DNA from: Cronobacter universalis NCTC 9529
Lineage (GTDB): Bacteria; Pseudomonadota; Gammaproteobacteria; Enterobacterales; Enterobacteriaceae
Assembly (NCBI RefSeq): GCF_001277175.1
Contig: NZ_CP012257.1
Coordinates: forward strand, 620,001-684,000
Direction: 5' to 3'
DNA length: 64,000 nt
Shown: positions 12,901 through 22,677 of the stretch, piece after piece
Position numbering within the stretch: the first letter of the stretch is position 1
How the letters are laid out: each line of letters starts with the position of its first letter
Position numbers and translations under genes: made by a program
The notes under the pieces: generated by a model
The model's input: only the letters and a program-made list of their open reading frames with translations
What the model was told of the DNA's origin: nothing
Databases searched by the model: none

Positions 12901-13148
12901 TGCGCGGCGAAGTGGGCTGGCAGCATCAGTATGGCGAGCTTGATCGCGCCACCGGCCTGAAATTCCAGGGCAGCAGCACCCCGTTTGTGACCAACAGCGT
13001 GTCGGCCTCGCGCGACGGCACGGTGCTGAAAGCGAGCGCGGAAGTCGCGGTGAACCGCAACGCGCATCTGTCGCTCGGCTACAGCGGGCTGATTTCCGAA
13101 AACTATCAGGATAACAGCGTGAACGCAGGCTTTAGCTGGAATTTCTGA
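9963..13148 (+). CDS. Autotransporter with subtilisin-like (S8) serine protease passenger
   Basis: Up to 1061 residues, type Va secretion. The catalytic triad of family S8 is intact: Asp114 (LGIFDQPV), His171 (HGTHVGG) and Ser392 (SGTSMAAPHVAG), with the oxyanion Asn302 in AAGND. Around residues 520-590 is a passenger-associated repeat (GLTKQGAGALWLTG...TYSGPT) and a beta-helical stem. The last ~280 residues form an outer-membrane beta-barrel ending in SWNF, with the terminal Phe used for barrel insertion. The start is uncertain: ATGs at 9963, 10026 and 10101 are all in frame and none has a good ribosome site. The hydrophobic signal core (SAVAIALGLAGIGQAGA) is preceded by basic residues only with the first two. 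A secreted or surface protease is expected. Confidence 0.88.
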   Translation: MTIRAGASGPLQTHNQWTVSGMINRSRAAEPVQAGYSPVRGGRRIRMSAVAIALGLAGIGQAGASNYIEQGKAGDAASWRSSEFNAEWGLGAIHADEAYAAGYTGKGIKLGIFDQPVYAKHPEFSGTDKVINLVTEGIREYTDPYIPVKKGDPFRYDGTPSVDSDGELGAHGTHVGGIAAGSRDGGPMHGVAFNAQIISAENGDPGPEDGIILGNDGAVYEAGWHALMDSGARIINNSWGIGITEKFDQGGKDPAYPHFTVSDAQAQFDQIKQILGTKPGGAYQGAIDAARSGIVTIFAAGNDYNLNNPDAMAGLAYFVPDIAPNWLSVASVMKDPASANSVPYTISTFSSRCGYTASFCVSAPGSRIYSSVIEGTSLETLTTDYANYSGTSMAAPHVAGSVAVLMERFPYMTGEQIAQVLKTTTVDMGDPGIDALYGWGMIDLSKAIHGPGMFYTVDDIPEEFRVPDPDGVAYGSSQFIADIPGIGEEVEAGTKLARTCSDIQCAMDVWSNDISGHGGLTKQGAGALWLTGASTYSGPTLVNDGLLVVNGSVTSDVTVQQQGVLAGNGTVGSLTAARGGTVAPGNSIGTLNVNGDVTFQPGSRYAVEVSPDGRSDVINATGAIALNGGEVAVSLENSSNLLSQAEVRSLLGQQYNILSAADGITGQFDSVAPDYLFLGTSLGYAGGQVTLDVARNDTTFASVADTANGRAVAGALETLGAGNPVYESLLSTGSAAQARQAFRQLGGQIHADIASAQINDSRYLRDTLNERLRQAEGLTSVSPVAADDGGAWAKLLGAWDHASGDANATGYQASTYGVLLGLDSAYADDWRMGVATGYTRTSLDGGYGAGADSDNYHLAVYGGKQLGELALRAGAGYTWHRFDTSRSVSVGTQSDHSDAKYNARTEQFFAEAGYQLAAGMVSVEPFANVSYVNFENNRINEQGGATALHGDKQHTDATFSTLGLRSGLEWDATAETTVALRGEVGWQHQYGELDRATGLKFQGSSTPFVTNSVSASRDGTVLKASAEVAVNRNAHLSLGYSGLISENYQDNSVNAGFSWNF

Positions 13149-13628
13149 TAAGTCGGCATCGCTTGCGGTAATCAATAAAGGCGCCACGGAGGGCACCTTT
13201 TAAATGTGCGGTGCCAGCAGCCATTTATTTATACGGTGACACCAGACATATACATCAATTTATTAATAATTAATAAATGTGATTATACTACTATTTTTAT
13301 ATTTAATGGCGTCGTCTGATCGCTGTTTAACCCGTGGTCTGCCCTGTCAGTCATTATTTCCTGGTTTCAGCTATTTATATTCACTTCCGAGCAAACGGCT
13401 AACGTTTTGCGCCTGGGCGCTATTTCGTCATACTAAAATCCGAAATTAAGCGTGGCTTAATTTGTATTCCCGCCCGTGGCAATATGACCTGCGTCACACA
13501 CTGCGTATTTATGGCGATTTACCCACCAAAGTTAGTACAAAAATCGGTCTGCACGGGGGCTTATCCTTATAAAGTTTTTGGTTTTCATGCCGAAACTCTC
13601 TCCATCTGTCGTATCGGGAAGAGAAACC
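13149..13628. other. Intergenic region between autotransporter gene and tsr
   Basis: 480 bases, AT-rich in the first half. An imperfect hairpin, AGGCGCC/GGCACCT (13179-13198) followed by TTTT, may terminate the autotransporter transcript. The right end contains the sigma-28 promoter described separately. No gene can be supported. Confidence 0.5.
13570..13596 (+). promoter_or_regulatory. Sigma-28 (FliA) promoter of tsr
   Basis: TAAAGTTT (13570-13577), an 11-base spacer and GCCGAAAC (13589-13596) match the flagellar sigma consensus TAAAGTTT-N11-GCCGATAA at all but two positions. It is 33 bases before the tsr ATG, so tsr belongs to the late flagellar regulon. Confidence 0.88.
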
Positions 13629-15296
13629 ATGTTAAACCGCATAAAAGTTGTAACCAGTTTGCTGTTTGTTCTGGCCCTGTTCGGTCTTCTGCAAATGGCT
13701 TCCGGTGGCCTGTTCTTTAATGCCATCAAAAGTGACAAGGAAAATTTCACCGTTCTGCAAACTATCCGCCAGCAGCAGTCCACGCTGAACGGTAGCTGGG
13801 TCGCGCTGATCCAGACCCGTAACACCTTAAACCGCGCCGGTATCCGCCACATGATGGATGCGAGCAACATTGGCAGCGGCGCGACGGTGCAGGAGCTGAT
13901 GCAGATCGCCAGCAGCTCCCTGAAACAGGCGGAAACGCACTGGGCGGAGTACCAGGCCCTGCCGCGCGATCCGCGCCAGAGCGAAGAGTACGCGCAGGAG
14001 ATCAAGCGTAACTACGACATCTATCACGGCGCGCTGGCGGAGCTGATTCAGCTGCTCGCGGCCGGAAAAATCAACGAATTCTTCGACCAGCCGACCCAGA
14101 AATATCAGGACGGTTTCGAGAAAGCCTATACCGAATACATGGCGCAGAACGATCGCCTGTATGACATCGCCGTGGAAGGCAGCAACAGCTCCTACAGCAT
14201 GGCTATCTGGATCCTGGTCGGCGTGCTGGCCGTAGTGCTGGGCGTGATTGTCTGCGTCTGGTTCGGTATCCAGAACACCCTTATCGCCCCGCTGAACCGT
14301 CTTATCGACAGCATTCGCCATATCGCGAGCGGCGACCTGGCGCGTCAGATTGACGTCGACGGCACTAACGAAATGGGTCAGCTGGCCGCCAGCATTAAAC
14401 ATATGCAGGGCGAACTGGTGCGTACCGTGGGCGAAGTGCGTAACGGCGCCGATGCGATTTACAGCGGCGCGAGCGAAATCTCCGCCGGTAACAACGATCT
14501 CTCTTCCCGCACCGAAGAGCAGGCCGCGTCTCTGGAAGAGACCGCCGCCAGCATGGAAGAGCTGACCGCCACCGTGAAACAGAACGCCGAAAACGCCCGT
14601 CAGGCGAGCCAGCTTGCGCTGAGCGCGTCGGAAACTGCGCAGAAAGGCGGCAAAGTGGTAGATAACGTGGTGCAGACGATGCGCGACATCGCCGGCAGCT
14701 CCCAGAAGATTGCCGATATCACCAGCGTGATTGACGGCATCGCCTTCCAGACCAACATCCTGGCGCTGAACGCCGCGGTAGAAGCCGCGCGCGCGGGCGA
14801 ACAGGGCCGCGGCTTCGCCGTGGTGGCAGGCGAAGTGCGTAACCTGGCGCAGCGTAGCGCCCAGGCGGCGAAAGAGATTAAAGGCCTTATCGAAGACTCC
14901 GTCAGCAAAGTGGACGTGGGCTCGACGCTGGTGGAAAGCGCCGGTGAAACCATGGGCGAGATCGTCAGCGCGGTCACCCGCGTAACCGACATCATGGGCG
15001 AAATCGCCTCTGCCTCTGACGAGCAGAGCCGCGGCATCGACCAGGTCGGTCTGGCCGTCGCCGAGATGGACCGCGTGACCCAGCAGAACGCCTCGCTGGT
15101 GGAGCAGTCCGCCGCCGCCGCGAGCGCGCTGGAAGAGCAGGCGAGCCGCCTGACGCAGTCCGTCGCCGTGTTCCGCATCAGCCAGAGCGCGCAGGACAAG
15201 CCGCGTAGCGTCAGCCCGGTTCTGGCAAGCGCCGCGCCGGTCGTTACCCAGAAGCCGGTCGTGGCCCAGGGCAGCGATAACTGGGAAACGTTCTAA
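13629..15296 (+). CDS. tsr: Methyl-accepting chemotaxis protein, serine receptor
   Basis: 555 residues from the ATG at 13629, which has GGAAGAGAAA before it; upstream in-frame starts are ignored because they lie within the promoter. Order: first membrane helix (residues 7-30), periplasmic four-helix domain, second helix near 190-212, HAMP, and a long cytoplasmic signalling hairpin. The hairpin tip ([20 protein letters not shown]) is fully conserved. Serine-pocket residues known in E. coli Tsr are present (Arg64, Asn68, then FFDQPT at 151-156). The C-terminal NWETF pentapeptide tethers CheR and CheB. It senses serine and related signals and drives CheA. Confidence 0.95.
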   Translation: MLNRIKVVTSLLFVLALFGLLQMASGGLFFNAIKSDKENFTVLQTIRQQQSTLNGSWVALIQTRNTLNRAGIRHMMDASNIGSGATVQELMQIASSSLKQAETHWAEYQALPRDPRQSEEYAQEIKRNYDIYHGALAELIQLLAAGKINEFFDQPTQKYQDGFEKAYTEYMAQNDRLYDIAVEGSNSSYSMAIWILVGVLAVVLGVIVCVWFGIQNTLIAPLNRLIDSIRHIASGDLARQIDVDGTNEMGQLAASIKHMQGELVRTVGEVRNGADAIYSGASEISAGNNDLSSRTEEQAASLEETAASMEELTATVKQNAENARQASQLALSASETAQKGGKVVDNVVQTMRDIAGSSQKIADITSVIDGIAFQTNILALNAAVEAARAGEQGRGFAVVAGEVRNLAQRSAQAAKEIKGLIEDSVSKVDVGSTLVESAGETMGEIVSAVTRVTDIMGEIASASDEQSRGIDQVGLAVAEMDRVTQQNASLVEQSAAAASALEEQASRLTQSVAVFRISQSAQDKPRSVSPVLASAAPVVTQKPVVAQGSDNWETF

Positions 15297-15321
15297 GCGT
15301 TCTGAACGTTTCTGCGTCATC

Positions 15322-15356
15322 AGCCCCTGTCGCTCACGCGGCGGGGGCTTTTTTTT
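15322..15356 (+). terminator. Intrinsic terminator after tsr
   Basis: AGCCCC...GGGGCT stem extended by imperfect pairs (15322-15349) with loop TCAC, followed by a run of T. It begins 25 bases after the tsr stop. Confidence 0.85.
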
Positions 15357-15538
15357 ATGGCGGGTATTCCACGCGCAGGCGCTTTAGAAAACCCGCGCCT
15401 GGCCTGACGCATTTATATTAAGAATCGGTTAACGACTTCTATAATTTAACTGTTTAGTCAGACAACGAAACCGGGGCGTCGCTCTTGTTAAGACCGGCCT
15501 GGTCATGTTCAGCCCTCTTTTAACGAACGGGATCTTCT

Positions 15539-17326
15539 GTGCGCATCGCAACGATGACCAACATTGCCTATGGCGCGACGGTCGCGCTGACCCTCGCCTC
15601 CGGCGTGGTGCTGATGATGGCCTCCGGCGCTGACAAGGCGGAGCGGGCGGCCGTGCGTCAGGGGGCCGCCTATGACAGCCTGACGGCGACGGTGGAGCAG
15701 GAAACCTACGCGCTCACCGAGCTGGCGCGCGTCTATGTGGTGGAGCGCAGGCCGCAGGATCTCGCGGCCTGGCAGGCGAAAAAAGTCCAGGACGATCAGG
15801 ATGAAGCGCACCTGGCGCGGCTACGGGATGTGGGCGCCGGGCCTGAAGAGTTAGAGCATCTGCGCCAGGGCATGGCGGTGGCCCATGGGCTGGAAGATGA
15901 ACAGCAACAGGCGGTGGATGCGGTGGCGCGCGGCGATAACGCCCGCGCCCTGCAACTGCTGTTTGGCGTCAACTATGAGCGCGAGCTCGATCGAATGGAT
16001 TTTCAGTTTGCGCATTTTCGAAGCCTGCTGGACCAGCGCACCGGCGCGACGATTCAGGCGGCGACCGACGCTTCGCTGCGGCTGCGCACGCTCTCGGAAA
16101 TCATGGTTGGGCTGACGGCGCTGCTGTTTCTCTTTGTGCTCGGGTTTATCCTCAAGCGCCGCATTCTGCAACCGGTGGTGAAGCTGAGCGATGTGGTCAA
16201 CCGGCTGGCGACGCAGGATTACGCGGTGGAAGCGCCGCTGTTGCAGCAGGTGGATGAGATTGGCGATATGGCGCAGGCTATCCATGTGTTTCGTGAAAAC
16301 GGCCTGGCGCGCCAGCGTCTGGAGCAGGAGCGCGACGCCGACTGGGCCATCCGGCGGCTGCTGTCGCGCATGACCCAGCGGTTGCAGGGCAGCGAATCGC
16401 GCAGCGATATTATTGAGCTGGCGCGGCTGTTCGCCCCGCAAATCGCGCCCGGACTGGCGGGCCGGCTCTATGTGCTTGATGCGCGCGACCACCTGATGAT
16501 TTGCGCCGCCCGCTGGCTTGAGGCCTCCGGCGGCGATACGGCGTTTACGCCGGACGAATGCTGGGCGCTGCGTCGCGGGCAGACGCACAGCCCTGGCCGT
16601 GACCTGGTCGATATCCCCTGTAAGCATCTGCCGCCTGAGGCCGCCCTGCGGGCTATCTGCGTGCCGCTCATCGCCCAGAATGAAACCATCGGGCTGCTGT
16701 CGTTTGAAAAAATCAGTGAGGCGCAGGAACCGCCTTATGTCTATCTGGAGCTGATGGCCGAAACGCTGGCGCTGGCGCTCGCCAACCAGAAACTGCGCGA
16801 TGAGTTAACCGAAAAAGCGATGTTCGATTCGCTGACCGGCCTGCGCAACCGCTATCACCTGGAAGACGCGCTGCACGCCTGTATCAGCCAGGCGGAGGCG
16901 ACCGGCTCGCCGGTGAGCTGTCTGATGATCGACATTGATTACTTTAAAACGCTCAACGATCAGTACGGCCATGACGCGGGCGACGCGGTGTTGAAAGAGG
17001 TGGCGCGGACGATCCGCGCCGTACCGGGCGACACGGCGCAGGTGTTTCGTTATGGCGGCGAAGAGTTCCTGGTGCTGCTGCCCGGCCTGGCGCAGGCGCA
17101 GGCGCATGCGCTGGCGACACGTATGCTGACGCAGGTCGGCGAGCTGTCGCTGCGCTATAACGGCCAGGAGATTGGCCCGGTGTCGGTCTCCATCGGCCTC
17201 GCCACCTGGCCCGATCACGCGCGGCGCGACAATCTTGTGAAAAACGCCGATATCGCGCTCTATCTTGCCAAAGAGATGGGGCGCTCGCGCATAGTCGTGG
17301 CGAACCGGCTGAAGCCGACCGCCTGA
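15539..17326 (+). CDS. Membrane diguanylate cyclase with HAMP-like, GAF-like and GGDEF domains
   Basis: 595 residues from GTG 15539; an ATG five codons later is also possible. Two membrane helices (about residues 8-28 and 188-208) flank a ~160-residue helical periplasmic sensor, followed by a HAMP-like segment, a GAF-like region (about 280-410) and a C-terminal GGDEF domain with an active GGEEF at about residue 506. The inhibitory RxxD site expected just before it is absent (Gly and Ala at the key positions), so product inhibition at the I-site is unlikely. It should make cyclic di-GMP in response to a periplasmic signal. It follows tsr but has its own leader. Confidence 0.88.
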   Translation: MRIATMTNIAYGATVALTLASGVVLMMASGADKAERAAVRQGAAYDSLTATVEQETYALTELARVYVVERRPQDLAAWQAKKVQDDQDEAHLARLRDVGAGPEELEHLRQGMAVAHGLEDEQQQAVDAVARGDNARALQLLFGVNYERELDRMDFQFAHFRSLLDQRTGATIQAATDASLRLRTLSEIMVGLTALLFLFVLGFILKRRILQPVVKLSDVVNRLATQDYAVEAPLLQQVDEIGDMAQAIHVFRENGLARQRLEQERDADWAIRRLLSRMTQRLQGSESRSDIIELARLFAPQIAPGLAGRLYVLDARDHLMICAARWLEASGGDTAFTPDECWALRRGQTHSPGRDLVDIPCKHLPPEAALRAICVPLIAQNETIGLLSFEKISEAQEPPYVYLELMAETLALALANQKLRDELTEKAMFDSLTGLRNRYHLEDALHACISQAEATGSPVSCLMIDIDYFKTLNDQYGHDAGDAVLKEVARTIRAVPGDTAQVFRYGGEEFLVLLPGLAQAQAHALATRMLTQVGELSLRYNGQEIGPVSVSIGLATWPDHARRDNLVKNADIALYLAKEMGRSRIVVANRLKPTA

Positions 17327-17543
17327 CGGCGCGGCTGCGGTTAGTCTGAATTTCGCGCCGCGCGCCGGCTGACGCTGCCGCGCGGCCGCTGAAAAACGCG
17401 GCGCCGGGCATCAGCGGCACCGGCTGCCGTTTCGCAAACCCGCCGTTTTTCTTCCTATACTCACCCGTTTACCACGATATATTTTCTGGCAGAATGGCCC
17501 TCTGTGACAGGCGGGCGCGCTGTTATTGACGCGGAGAGAGTGC

Positions 17544-18503
17544 ATGAGATTTCCTGGTATTCCGGAAAATGAAGAAGAGCGGCTGAAATCGCTGTATATG
17601 ATGGATCTGCTTGATACCAGGGATGACGAGCGCTTTGAGCGCCTGACGCGGGTGACGAAAAAACTGTTTCAGGTGCCGGTGGCGCTGATTAGCCTGCTCG
17701 ATCGCGACCGCCAGTGGCTGCTGGCCTGCCAGGGCCTGAACACGCGCGAAACCACGCGCGACGTCTCGTTTTGCGGGCACGCGATTTTGCAGGAAGGGCC
17801 GTTTATCGTGAACGATGCCCGCCAGGATGAGCGCTTTCACGATAATCCGCTGGTCACCGGCGAGCCGTTTATCCGTTTTTACGCGGGCTACCCTGTGCGC
17901 CTGCCGGATGGCGCGGTGGTCGGCACGCTCTGTATTATCGACGGCACGCCGCGCGATTTCAGCGACGACGATATCGCCACGCTGAAAGACCTGGCGTTTA
18001 TCGTCGAAGATGAGTTTCATGTGATTAGCATGGCGATGACCGACAGCCTGACCGGTATTCCGAATCGCCGCGGCTTTTATCGCCGCGGCGAAAAACGGTT
18101 TAGCGCGCTACAGGAGAACACCGAACCGTTCAGCATTCTCTATTTCGATCTCGACCGCTTTAAGCCTATTAACGATTTGTGGGGCCACGCGGAAGGCGAC
18201 GAGGTGCTGAAAGTCTTCGCCAGCCAGTTGCGCCAGCATCTGGGCCCGAAAGATATCGCCGGGCGGCTGGGCGGCGATGAATTCGCCGTGCTGCTGGCCC
18301 GCGAGAGCGACACGCAGCCGTTTCTGAATAACCTGCGCACAAGCCTGGACGCGCATAACCTGCGCGCCGGTAAGCCTTATAACATTAATTATTCTTACGG
18401 GATGCTCCATCGCGATTCGGGGAATTACGATTCGCTGCTGGAGATGATCAAAGAGAGCGACAACGTGATGTACTCCGAGAAGCGCAGAAAGCGGATCGGC
18501 TAG
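17544..18503 (+). CDS. Soluble GAF-GGDEF diguanylate cyclase
   Basis: 319 residues from the ATG at 17544, chosen because GGAGAGAG lies just upstream. Residues ~10-155 are a GAF domain of the type beginning PENEEERLKSLYMMDLLDT with the FCGHAIL motif. Residues ~165-319 are a GGDEF domain with the catalytic motif LGGDEF at about 243. The I-site Arg is missing. No membrane segment. It should make cyclic di-GMP under control of a cytoplasmic small-molecule or redox signal. The stop codon lies in a stem (18503-18524) shared with the convergent opgB stop. Confidence 0.88.
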   Translation: MRFPGIPENEEERLKSLYMMDLLDTRDDERFERLTRVTKKLFQVPVALISLLDRDRQWLLACQGLNTRETTRDVSFCGHAILQEGPFIVNDARQDERFHDNPLVTGEPFIRFYAGYPVRLPDGAVVGTLCIIDGTPRDFSDDDIATLKDLAFIVEDEFHVISMAMTDSLTGIPNRRGFYRRGEKRFSALQENTEPFSILYFDLDRFKPINDLWGHAEGDEVLKVFASQLRQHLGPKDIAGRLGGDEFAVLLARESDTQPFLNNLRTSLDAHNLRAGKPYNINYSYGMLHRDSGNYDSLLEMIKESDNVMYSEKRRKRIG

Positions 18504-18512
18504 CGAGCGGGA

Positions 18513-20804
18513 TCACCCGCTCGCGTTAATCACCTTGATGGACACCATGCCGATGCCGAGACGGCGCGGCGAGTGCCCGAGAATATTCCCTTCGTTGGTC
18601 GACTGCGGATCCGGCGGCACGATCACCAGCGTGTTGCTGCGCATCGGATTCTCAAAATGCAGCGTGGTGGTGGACACCTCGCTGCCGAGCGTCAGCGTCT
18701 GTTCGCTCTCGCCCACTTTCACCGGCATCGGTTTCCCGGCGTTCGGGCCAAACGCTTTGGCGGTAATGACCAGGTCGAATTTCTCCGGCAGGGGCTGGTT
18801 ATATTCGATTTTCACTTCCTCGCCGAGCTGCGCGTTAGACCAGCGGCCCCAGGATTCCTGGCGTGAAATGCCGGAGAACTGTTTCACCTCTTCCGGCGCG
18901 CCCGCCACGTTGAAGATAAAGCTGTCGGCCTGATAGCGGATGTCGTTATCCATCACTTTGAGCGTTTCGACGTTGCGCTGGTAGCGCGCGGTGTCGATGA
19001 CCGTATCGCGAAACGCCGCTTTGCCCTGCCAGACAGCTTTATCCACCCGCTGTACCTTCTGCTCGCCGCCGAGCTGGCCCTGCGAGACGCAGTAGTCGGT
19101 GGAGAGCGCCAGCGCGGGCGCCCACAGGCGCGCCATCTTGTAGCAGTTATCCACCCACAGGAAGTTGTCGCGCGGGGCGAAATCCGCCAGCTGGAAGCGC
19201 AGCGGCGCGGAGTATTCGCTCTCCGGCAGCGGCTCGATACGTTTATCCGACACGCGCAGTAAAAGCGGCAGGCGGAAGTGGCTGCCGGAAAACGCGATGG
19301 TCTGTTTTTGCGTGTCGACCGTGAAGTTGTCTATCTTCGACGGGAATTTCCACAGGCTGATGATATCGGGCTTCCACGCCAGCACTTTCGATTTCATGTT
19401 CAGGAACACCGTCGAGAGCGACTGGCCGGAGAGGCTGCTGCGCCCGAGCCCCAGATAGTTATCCCCGCCGAGAACATCCAGCACCGTCGCGCCGTTATCC
19501 ATTGTGTTGCGCTTCACCGCGACCACATCCTGCTGCGGCTGGTCGCCGCGCAGAATAAAGAACAGGTTATTGCGATCCTGCTTGCTGAGATATTTATAAG
19601 CGGTGTTGTTCATCGCCAGATGATCGGACGAGACCACGATGACGGTGTTTTTAAAATAGGGCGAGGCTTTGATTTTGTTGATAAGCGCCGCGACATGCTC
19701 CTGGCTGCAACTCACCGCGCTGAAAGACTGGTTCGGCTTGCCATCGAACGGGTAGCTCTTACGTTTGCAGGTGCGCGACACGAAACCGTCCGGGTGATGC
19801 GTATCAACCGTCAGCGTAAAGAGCGAAAAGCGCTTACCCGCTTTCGAGAGGGCTTCGTATTGCTTCCAGACCTCGTCCAGCACCGTGTCGTCGTAGAAGC
19901 CCCAGTCATTGCGATAAGCCGGGTCCGCCACCACGCTTTTCAGCTCCTCGGCGCCGTAGAGATGATCGAAGCCGTGAGATTTCAGGAAGACGTCTTTACC
20001 GGCAAAGCGCAGGTTCGCGCCCTGAATAAAGTAGTTCTCATAACCGGAGTTTTTCAGGATATCCCCAAGGCAAACGTTCTGCGGGAAGAAACTCGACATC
20101 GACGCGGACGCGTTCCCCTCAAAGGGCGCGAAGAGCGGGATGCCGCACTGGGAGGCGACCATCCCGGCGATGGTATAGTCAGTGCCGGGCAGTTGCGCGG
20201 TGTGGCTGAAATCGATGCCTTCATTTTTGAGCGCGCCCAGATCCGGCGTCAGGTTCGGGAACGCCTTGTCGTCAAAATAGGTGCGCTCCAGGCTCTCGCC
20301 GTAGATATAGACCAGGTTGAGCTGCGGGTTCTCAATACGTTTTTGCGGCTCTTTATAATATGCCGCGAAATCCGGGCTACCTTCGGCGGTCTGGGATTTC
20401 ACCAGTTCCGTTATCTGGCGAAACGCCGGGCTGGCGTCCACCGAGGCGAGCGCCAGCAACAGCGCCGCGAAGCTGTAACCGAAGTGATAAGGCAGGTGGC
20501 GGCGACGGCGCAAAATCCACGTCAGGAGCCCGAAGACCGCCAGCAGCGCCGCGACAAGCCCGATACCGGGCAGAATGTATTTACTGACGCCCGCGCCGGC
20601 GAGACTGCTGGTCAGAGTGTAGAGCACCGCGTCGGTAATGCCGTCGCCGGTGAAATAGTTGCTGGCGAGCAGCGTCAGATTGAGGATAATGAACAGCCCT
20701 AACACCACCAGGGTGGCGATAAACCACCAGGTGTTACGACCCGCCTTAAAGGCGTAAAGCGCCACCGAGGCGATAAAGAAAAGTATGGAAAGCCACTCTG
20801 ACAA
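18513..20804 (-). CDS. opgB: Phosphoglycerol transferase I (osmoregulated periplasmic glucan modification)
   Basis: 763 residues, the same length as E. coli OpgB, if started at TTG 20804-20802. That start is 7 bases after GAGGA, whereas the two GTG codons just upstream are only 1 and 4 bases from it. About four N-terminal membrane helices precede a large periplasmic sulfatase-fold domain ([43 protein letters not shown]). It moves phosphoglycerol from phosphatidylglycerol onto periplasmic glucans. The gene ends against the diguanylate cyclase gene, with a 9-bp stem (GCGAGCGGG) covering both stops. Confidence 0.95.
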   Translation of the reverse strand: MSEWLSILFFIASVALYAFKAGRNTWWFIATLVVLGLFIILNLTLLASNYFTGDGITDAVLYTLTSSLAGAGVSKYILPGIGLVAALLAVFGLLTWILRRRRHLPYHFGYSFAALLLALASVDASPAFRQITELVKSQTAEGSPDFAAYYKEPQKRIENPQLNLVYIYGESLERTYFDDKAFPNLTPDLGALKNEGIDFSHTAQLPGTDYTIAGMVASQCGIPLFAPFEGNASASMSSFFPQNVCLGDILKNSGYENYFIQGANLRFAGKDVFLKSHGFDHLYGAEELKSVVADPAYRNDWGFYDDTVLDEVWKQYEALSKAGKRFSLFTLTVDTHHPDGFVSRTCKRKSYPFDGKPNQSFSAVSCSQEHVAALINKIKASPYFKNTVIVVSSDHLAMNNTAYKYLSKQDRNNLFFILRGDQPQQDVVAVKRNTMDNGATVLDVLGGDNYLGLGRSSLSGQSLSTVFLNMKSKVLAWKPDIISLWKFPSKIDNFTVDTQKQTIAFSGSHFRLPLLLRVSDKRIEPLPESEYSAPLRFQLADFAPRDNFLWVDNCYKMARLWAPALALSTDYCVSQGQLGGEQKVQRVDKAVWQGKAAFRDTVIDTARYQRNVETLKVMDNDIRYQADSFIFNVAGAPEEVKQFSGISRQESWGRWSNAQLGEEVKIEYNQPLPEKFDLVITAKAFGPNAGKPMPVKVGESEQTLTLGSEVSTTTLHFENPMRSNTLVIVPPDPQSTNEGNILGHSPRRLGIGMVSIKVINASG

Positions 20805-21169
20805 CACCACATCCTCGCAGCGAAGGCGCCAGGCCCGTTGGGGTTAAACCGCTTTTTTAACAGCGAAATATAACTTTGCTGTCATATTCCTACAATTTTA
20901 GCGTCATCTTTATGTGGATCAGTTCAGACAAGGTTTAGAAATGCAAATTTTTGAGCCGCGTCTCAGCGCCTGTGGCGCGGCATAACGAAGGGCGTCAGCG
21001 GGAAACCGATGTTTAGTTATGGACAGTAAGCGGACACAGTAAAAAGCAGCTTCTTTCATGAAAATGTTATAACAGCGACTATTTCGCTACAGGGCGGGGA
21101 AAGCGAAGCGAGACGGCAGGGAAGGGGGCGTGTCGGGGCGCAGAAAACGCGCCCCATGAAAAGGCGGGC
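20805..21169. other. Intergenic region between dnaC and opgB
   Basis: 365 bases. E. coli has yjjA here; I find no signal-peptide ORF equivalent to it. The opgB ribosome site (GAGGA) is at the left end. Downstream of dnaC on the minus strand I see no convincing terminator. Confidence 0.45.
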
Positions 21170-21907
21170 TCAGTACTCTTTACCGGTGACGCGGCTGCGG
21201 TAGCTGTCCCAGTTGAAGTTCACCCACAGGCTGTTGCCAAGACGCATACGATCCATCACGCGCTCGCCGAGCAGTTTGGTCATCTCATCCATGTTCTGGT
21301 TGGTCAGCATGCCGGTCGGACGCTTGGAGGACGAGCGCCGATCCACCAGCTGGTTGATGATCACTTTTTCGTAGCGTGATTCGCTCTGCATACCGATCTC
21401 GTCGATCACTAGCAGATCGACGCTGCTCAGATCGTTCAGGAGGCGCTCTTCGCTGGTTTCGCGGCTGCCGAACGTGTCTTTCATGGCCGACATGATATCG
21501 GCGACGGTAATGATCATTACCGATTTGCCGCGCAGCAGCAGCTCGTTACAGATGGCGGCGGCAAGATGGTTTTTGCCGGTGCCCGGTTTACCGGCGAAGA
21601 CAAAGCTCGCGATGTTGTCGTCAAAGGCGTCGACATACTGGCGCGCTTTGCTGAGGGCGTTCATCTGCCCGTCGTTTTCGACACGGTAGTTATCGAACGA
21701 ACAGTTCTGGTGCAGCGGACGAATGCCGGAACGGTTAAACGTGCGCTGCATTTTCATCGCGCGGTTTTCACGCTCAATGGCCTCTGAACGGATCCGCCCC
21801 TGCTCCTGCTGCCAGGCGATCAGCTCTTCACCGGTTTTAAAGGCCGGTTTAACGTCGGGCGGCATCAGCCGCTTCAGGCGCATCATCAGGTCAGTGACGT
21901 TTTTCAT
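21170..21907 (-). CDS. dnaC: Replicative helicase loader DnaC
   Basis: 245 residues, the same length as in E. coli. AAA+ ATPase with the DnaC-type Walker A GKPGTGKN (residues 106-113), Walker B LLVIDEIG and the arginine-containing RSSSKRPTG region. The N-terminal segment binds DnaB. It loads the DnaB helicase at oriC and, with DnaT, at restarted forks. It starts two bases after the dnaT stop, forming the dnaTC operon. Confidence 0.97.
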   Translation of the reverse strand: MKNVTDLMMRLKRLMPPDVKPAFKTGEELIAWQQEQGRIRSEAIERENRAMKMQRTFNRSGIRPLHQNCSFDNYRVENDGQMNALSKARQYVDAFDDNIASFVFAGKPGTGKNHLAAAICNELLLRGKSVMIITVADIMSAMKDTFGSRETSEERLLNDLSSVDLLVIDEIGMQSESRYEKVIINQLVDRRSSSKRPTGMLTNQNMDEMTKLLGERVMDRMRLGNSLWVNFNWDSYRSRVTGKEY

Positions 21908-21909
21908 GT

Positions 21910-22455
21910 TTACCCTCGAAAGCCGTCAGGAATATGGTCGTCCGGCTGCGCGATGGCGTTGACGTCGCGTCGCGCCGATGACGTAAAGGTGGCGCGGTTC
22001 ATCTGAATGCTGCGCGCCAGCTTCTGCTGCCACTGGATATGGTGGAAGACTTTGCCCTCCGCCTGCCAGTAGGCGACAAACGAGGCCAGCTCTTCGCTGG
22101 TGACCGGCTGCGCCAGCGGAATGCCCCAGAGCGCGGCCATACGCTGAAACTCCGGATCGGGCTGCCAGCCCGGATACATGGCGAATTTGCCCATCGGCAC
22201 CGGGACGGGCTGGGCGGCGTCGTTGCCTTCGTCGAAGAATTGCGCTTCCAGCGCGACATCGGAGCGGGGCGCGGCGAGCTGTTTTTCCAGCGCCAGCAGT
22301 TCCGCCATGCGCGCCGGCGTCACGGCATAAAATGCGGGCGCATTGTTATCAAACACCGCCACGGCCCCACGTTCGGCGTGCGCCAGCGCGCTGCCGGGAT
22401 TGCGCCGGAAGGCGTCAATATCAACGACATCAGGGGTCAGGATTCTGGAAGACAT
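21910..22455 (-). CDS. dnaT: Primosomal protein DnaT
   Basis: 181 residues, versus 179 in E. coli. Conserved blocks are [10 protein letters not shown] at the N terminus, [35 protein letters not shown] and the DNA-binding C-terminal domain ending IPDGFRG. It acts in PriA-dependent replication restart, bridging PriB and DnaC. It is immediately upstream of dnaC. Confidence 0.96.
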   Translation of the reverse strand: MSSRILTPDVVDIDAFRRNPGSALAHAERGAVAVFDNNAPAFYAVTPARMAELLALEKQLAAPRSDVALEAQFFDEGNDAAQPVPVPMGKFAMYPGWQPDPEFQRMAALWGIPLAQPVTSEELASFVAYWQAEGKVFHHIQWQQKLARSIQMNRATFTSSARRDVNAIAQPDDHIPDGFRG

Positions 22456-22579
22456 AAAACGTTCTCAATCAAAGCGTTATCAGACACTGGCGCATAAATG
22501 GCCAGCAGAGGCGATAATTCCTTCATAGTAGCATAGTCAGAGGCGGGGTTTGAGCTTATTGGCGCGCGGAAACGCACGT

Positions 22580-22613
22580 AAAAAAAGAGCGCGCCATGAC
22601 ATCTGGCGCGCTC
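22580..22613 (-). terminator. Intrinsic terminator after ohr
   Basis: On the minus strand GAGCGCGCCA pairs with TGGCGCGCTC around a 7-base loop and is followed by a run of seven T. Confidence 0.88.
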
Positions 22614-22677
22614 CGCGTCCCCTGGTGAGGGCAGTTTCGTTTTTTTATTTTAAGCTTCCCCGTTAGCGGGGATAGCG

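Noticed and set aside
13827..15320. 497-residue minus-strand open frame over tsr
   Set aside because: Shadow of the highly conserved chemoreceptor gene.
19278..20702. 474-residue plus-strand open frame over opgB
   Set aside because: Shadow of opgB; no domain or ribosome site.
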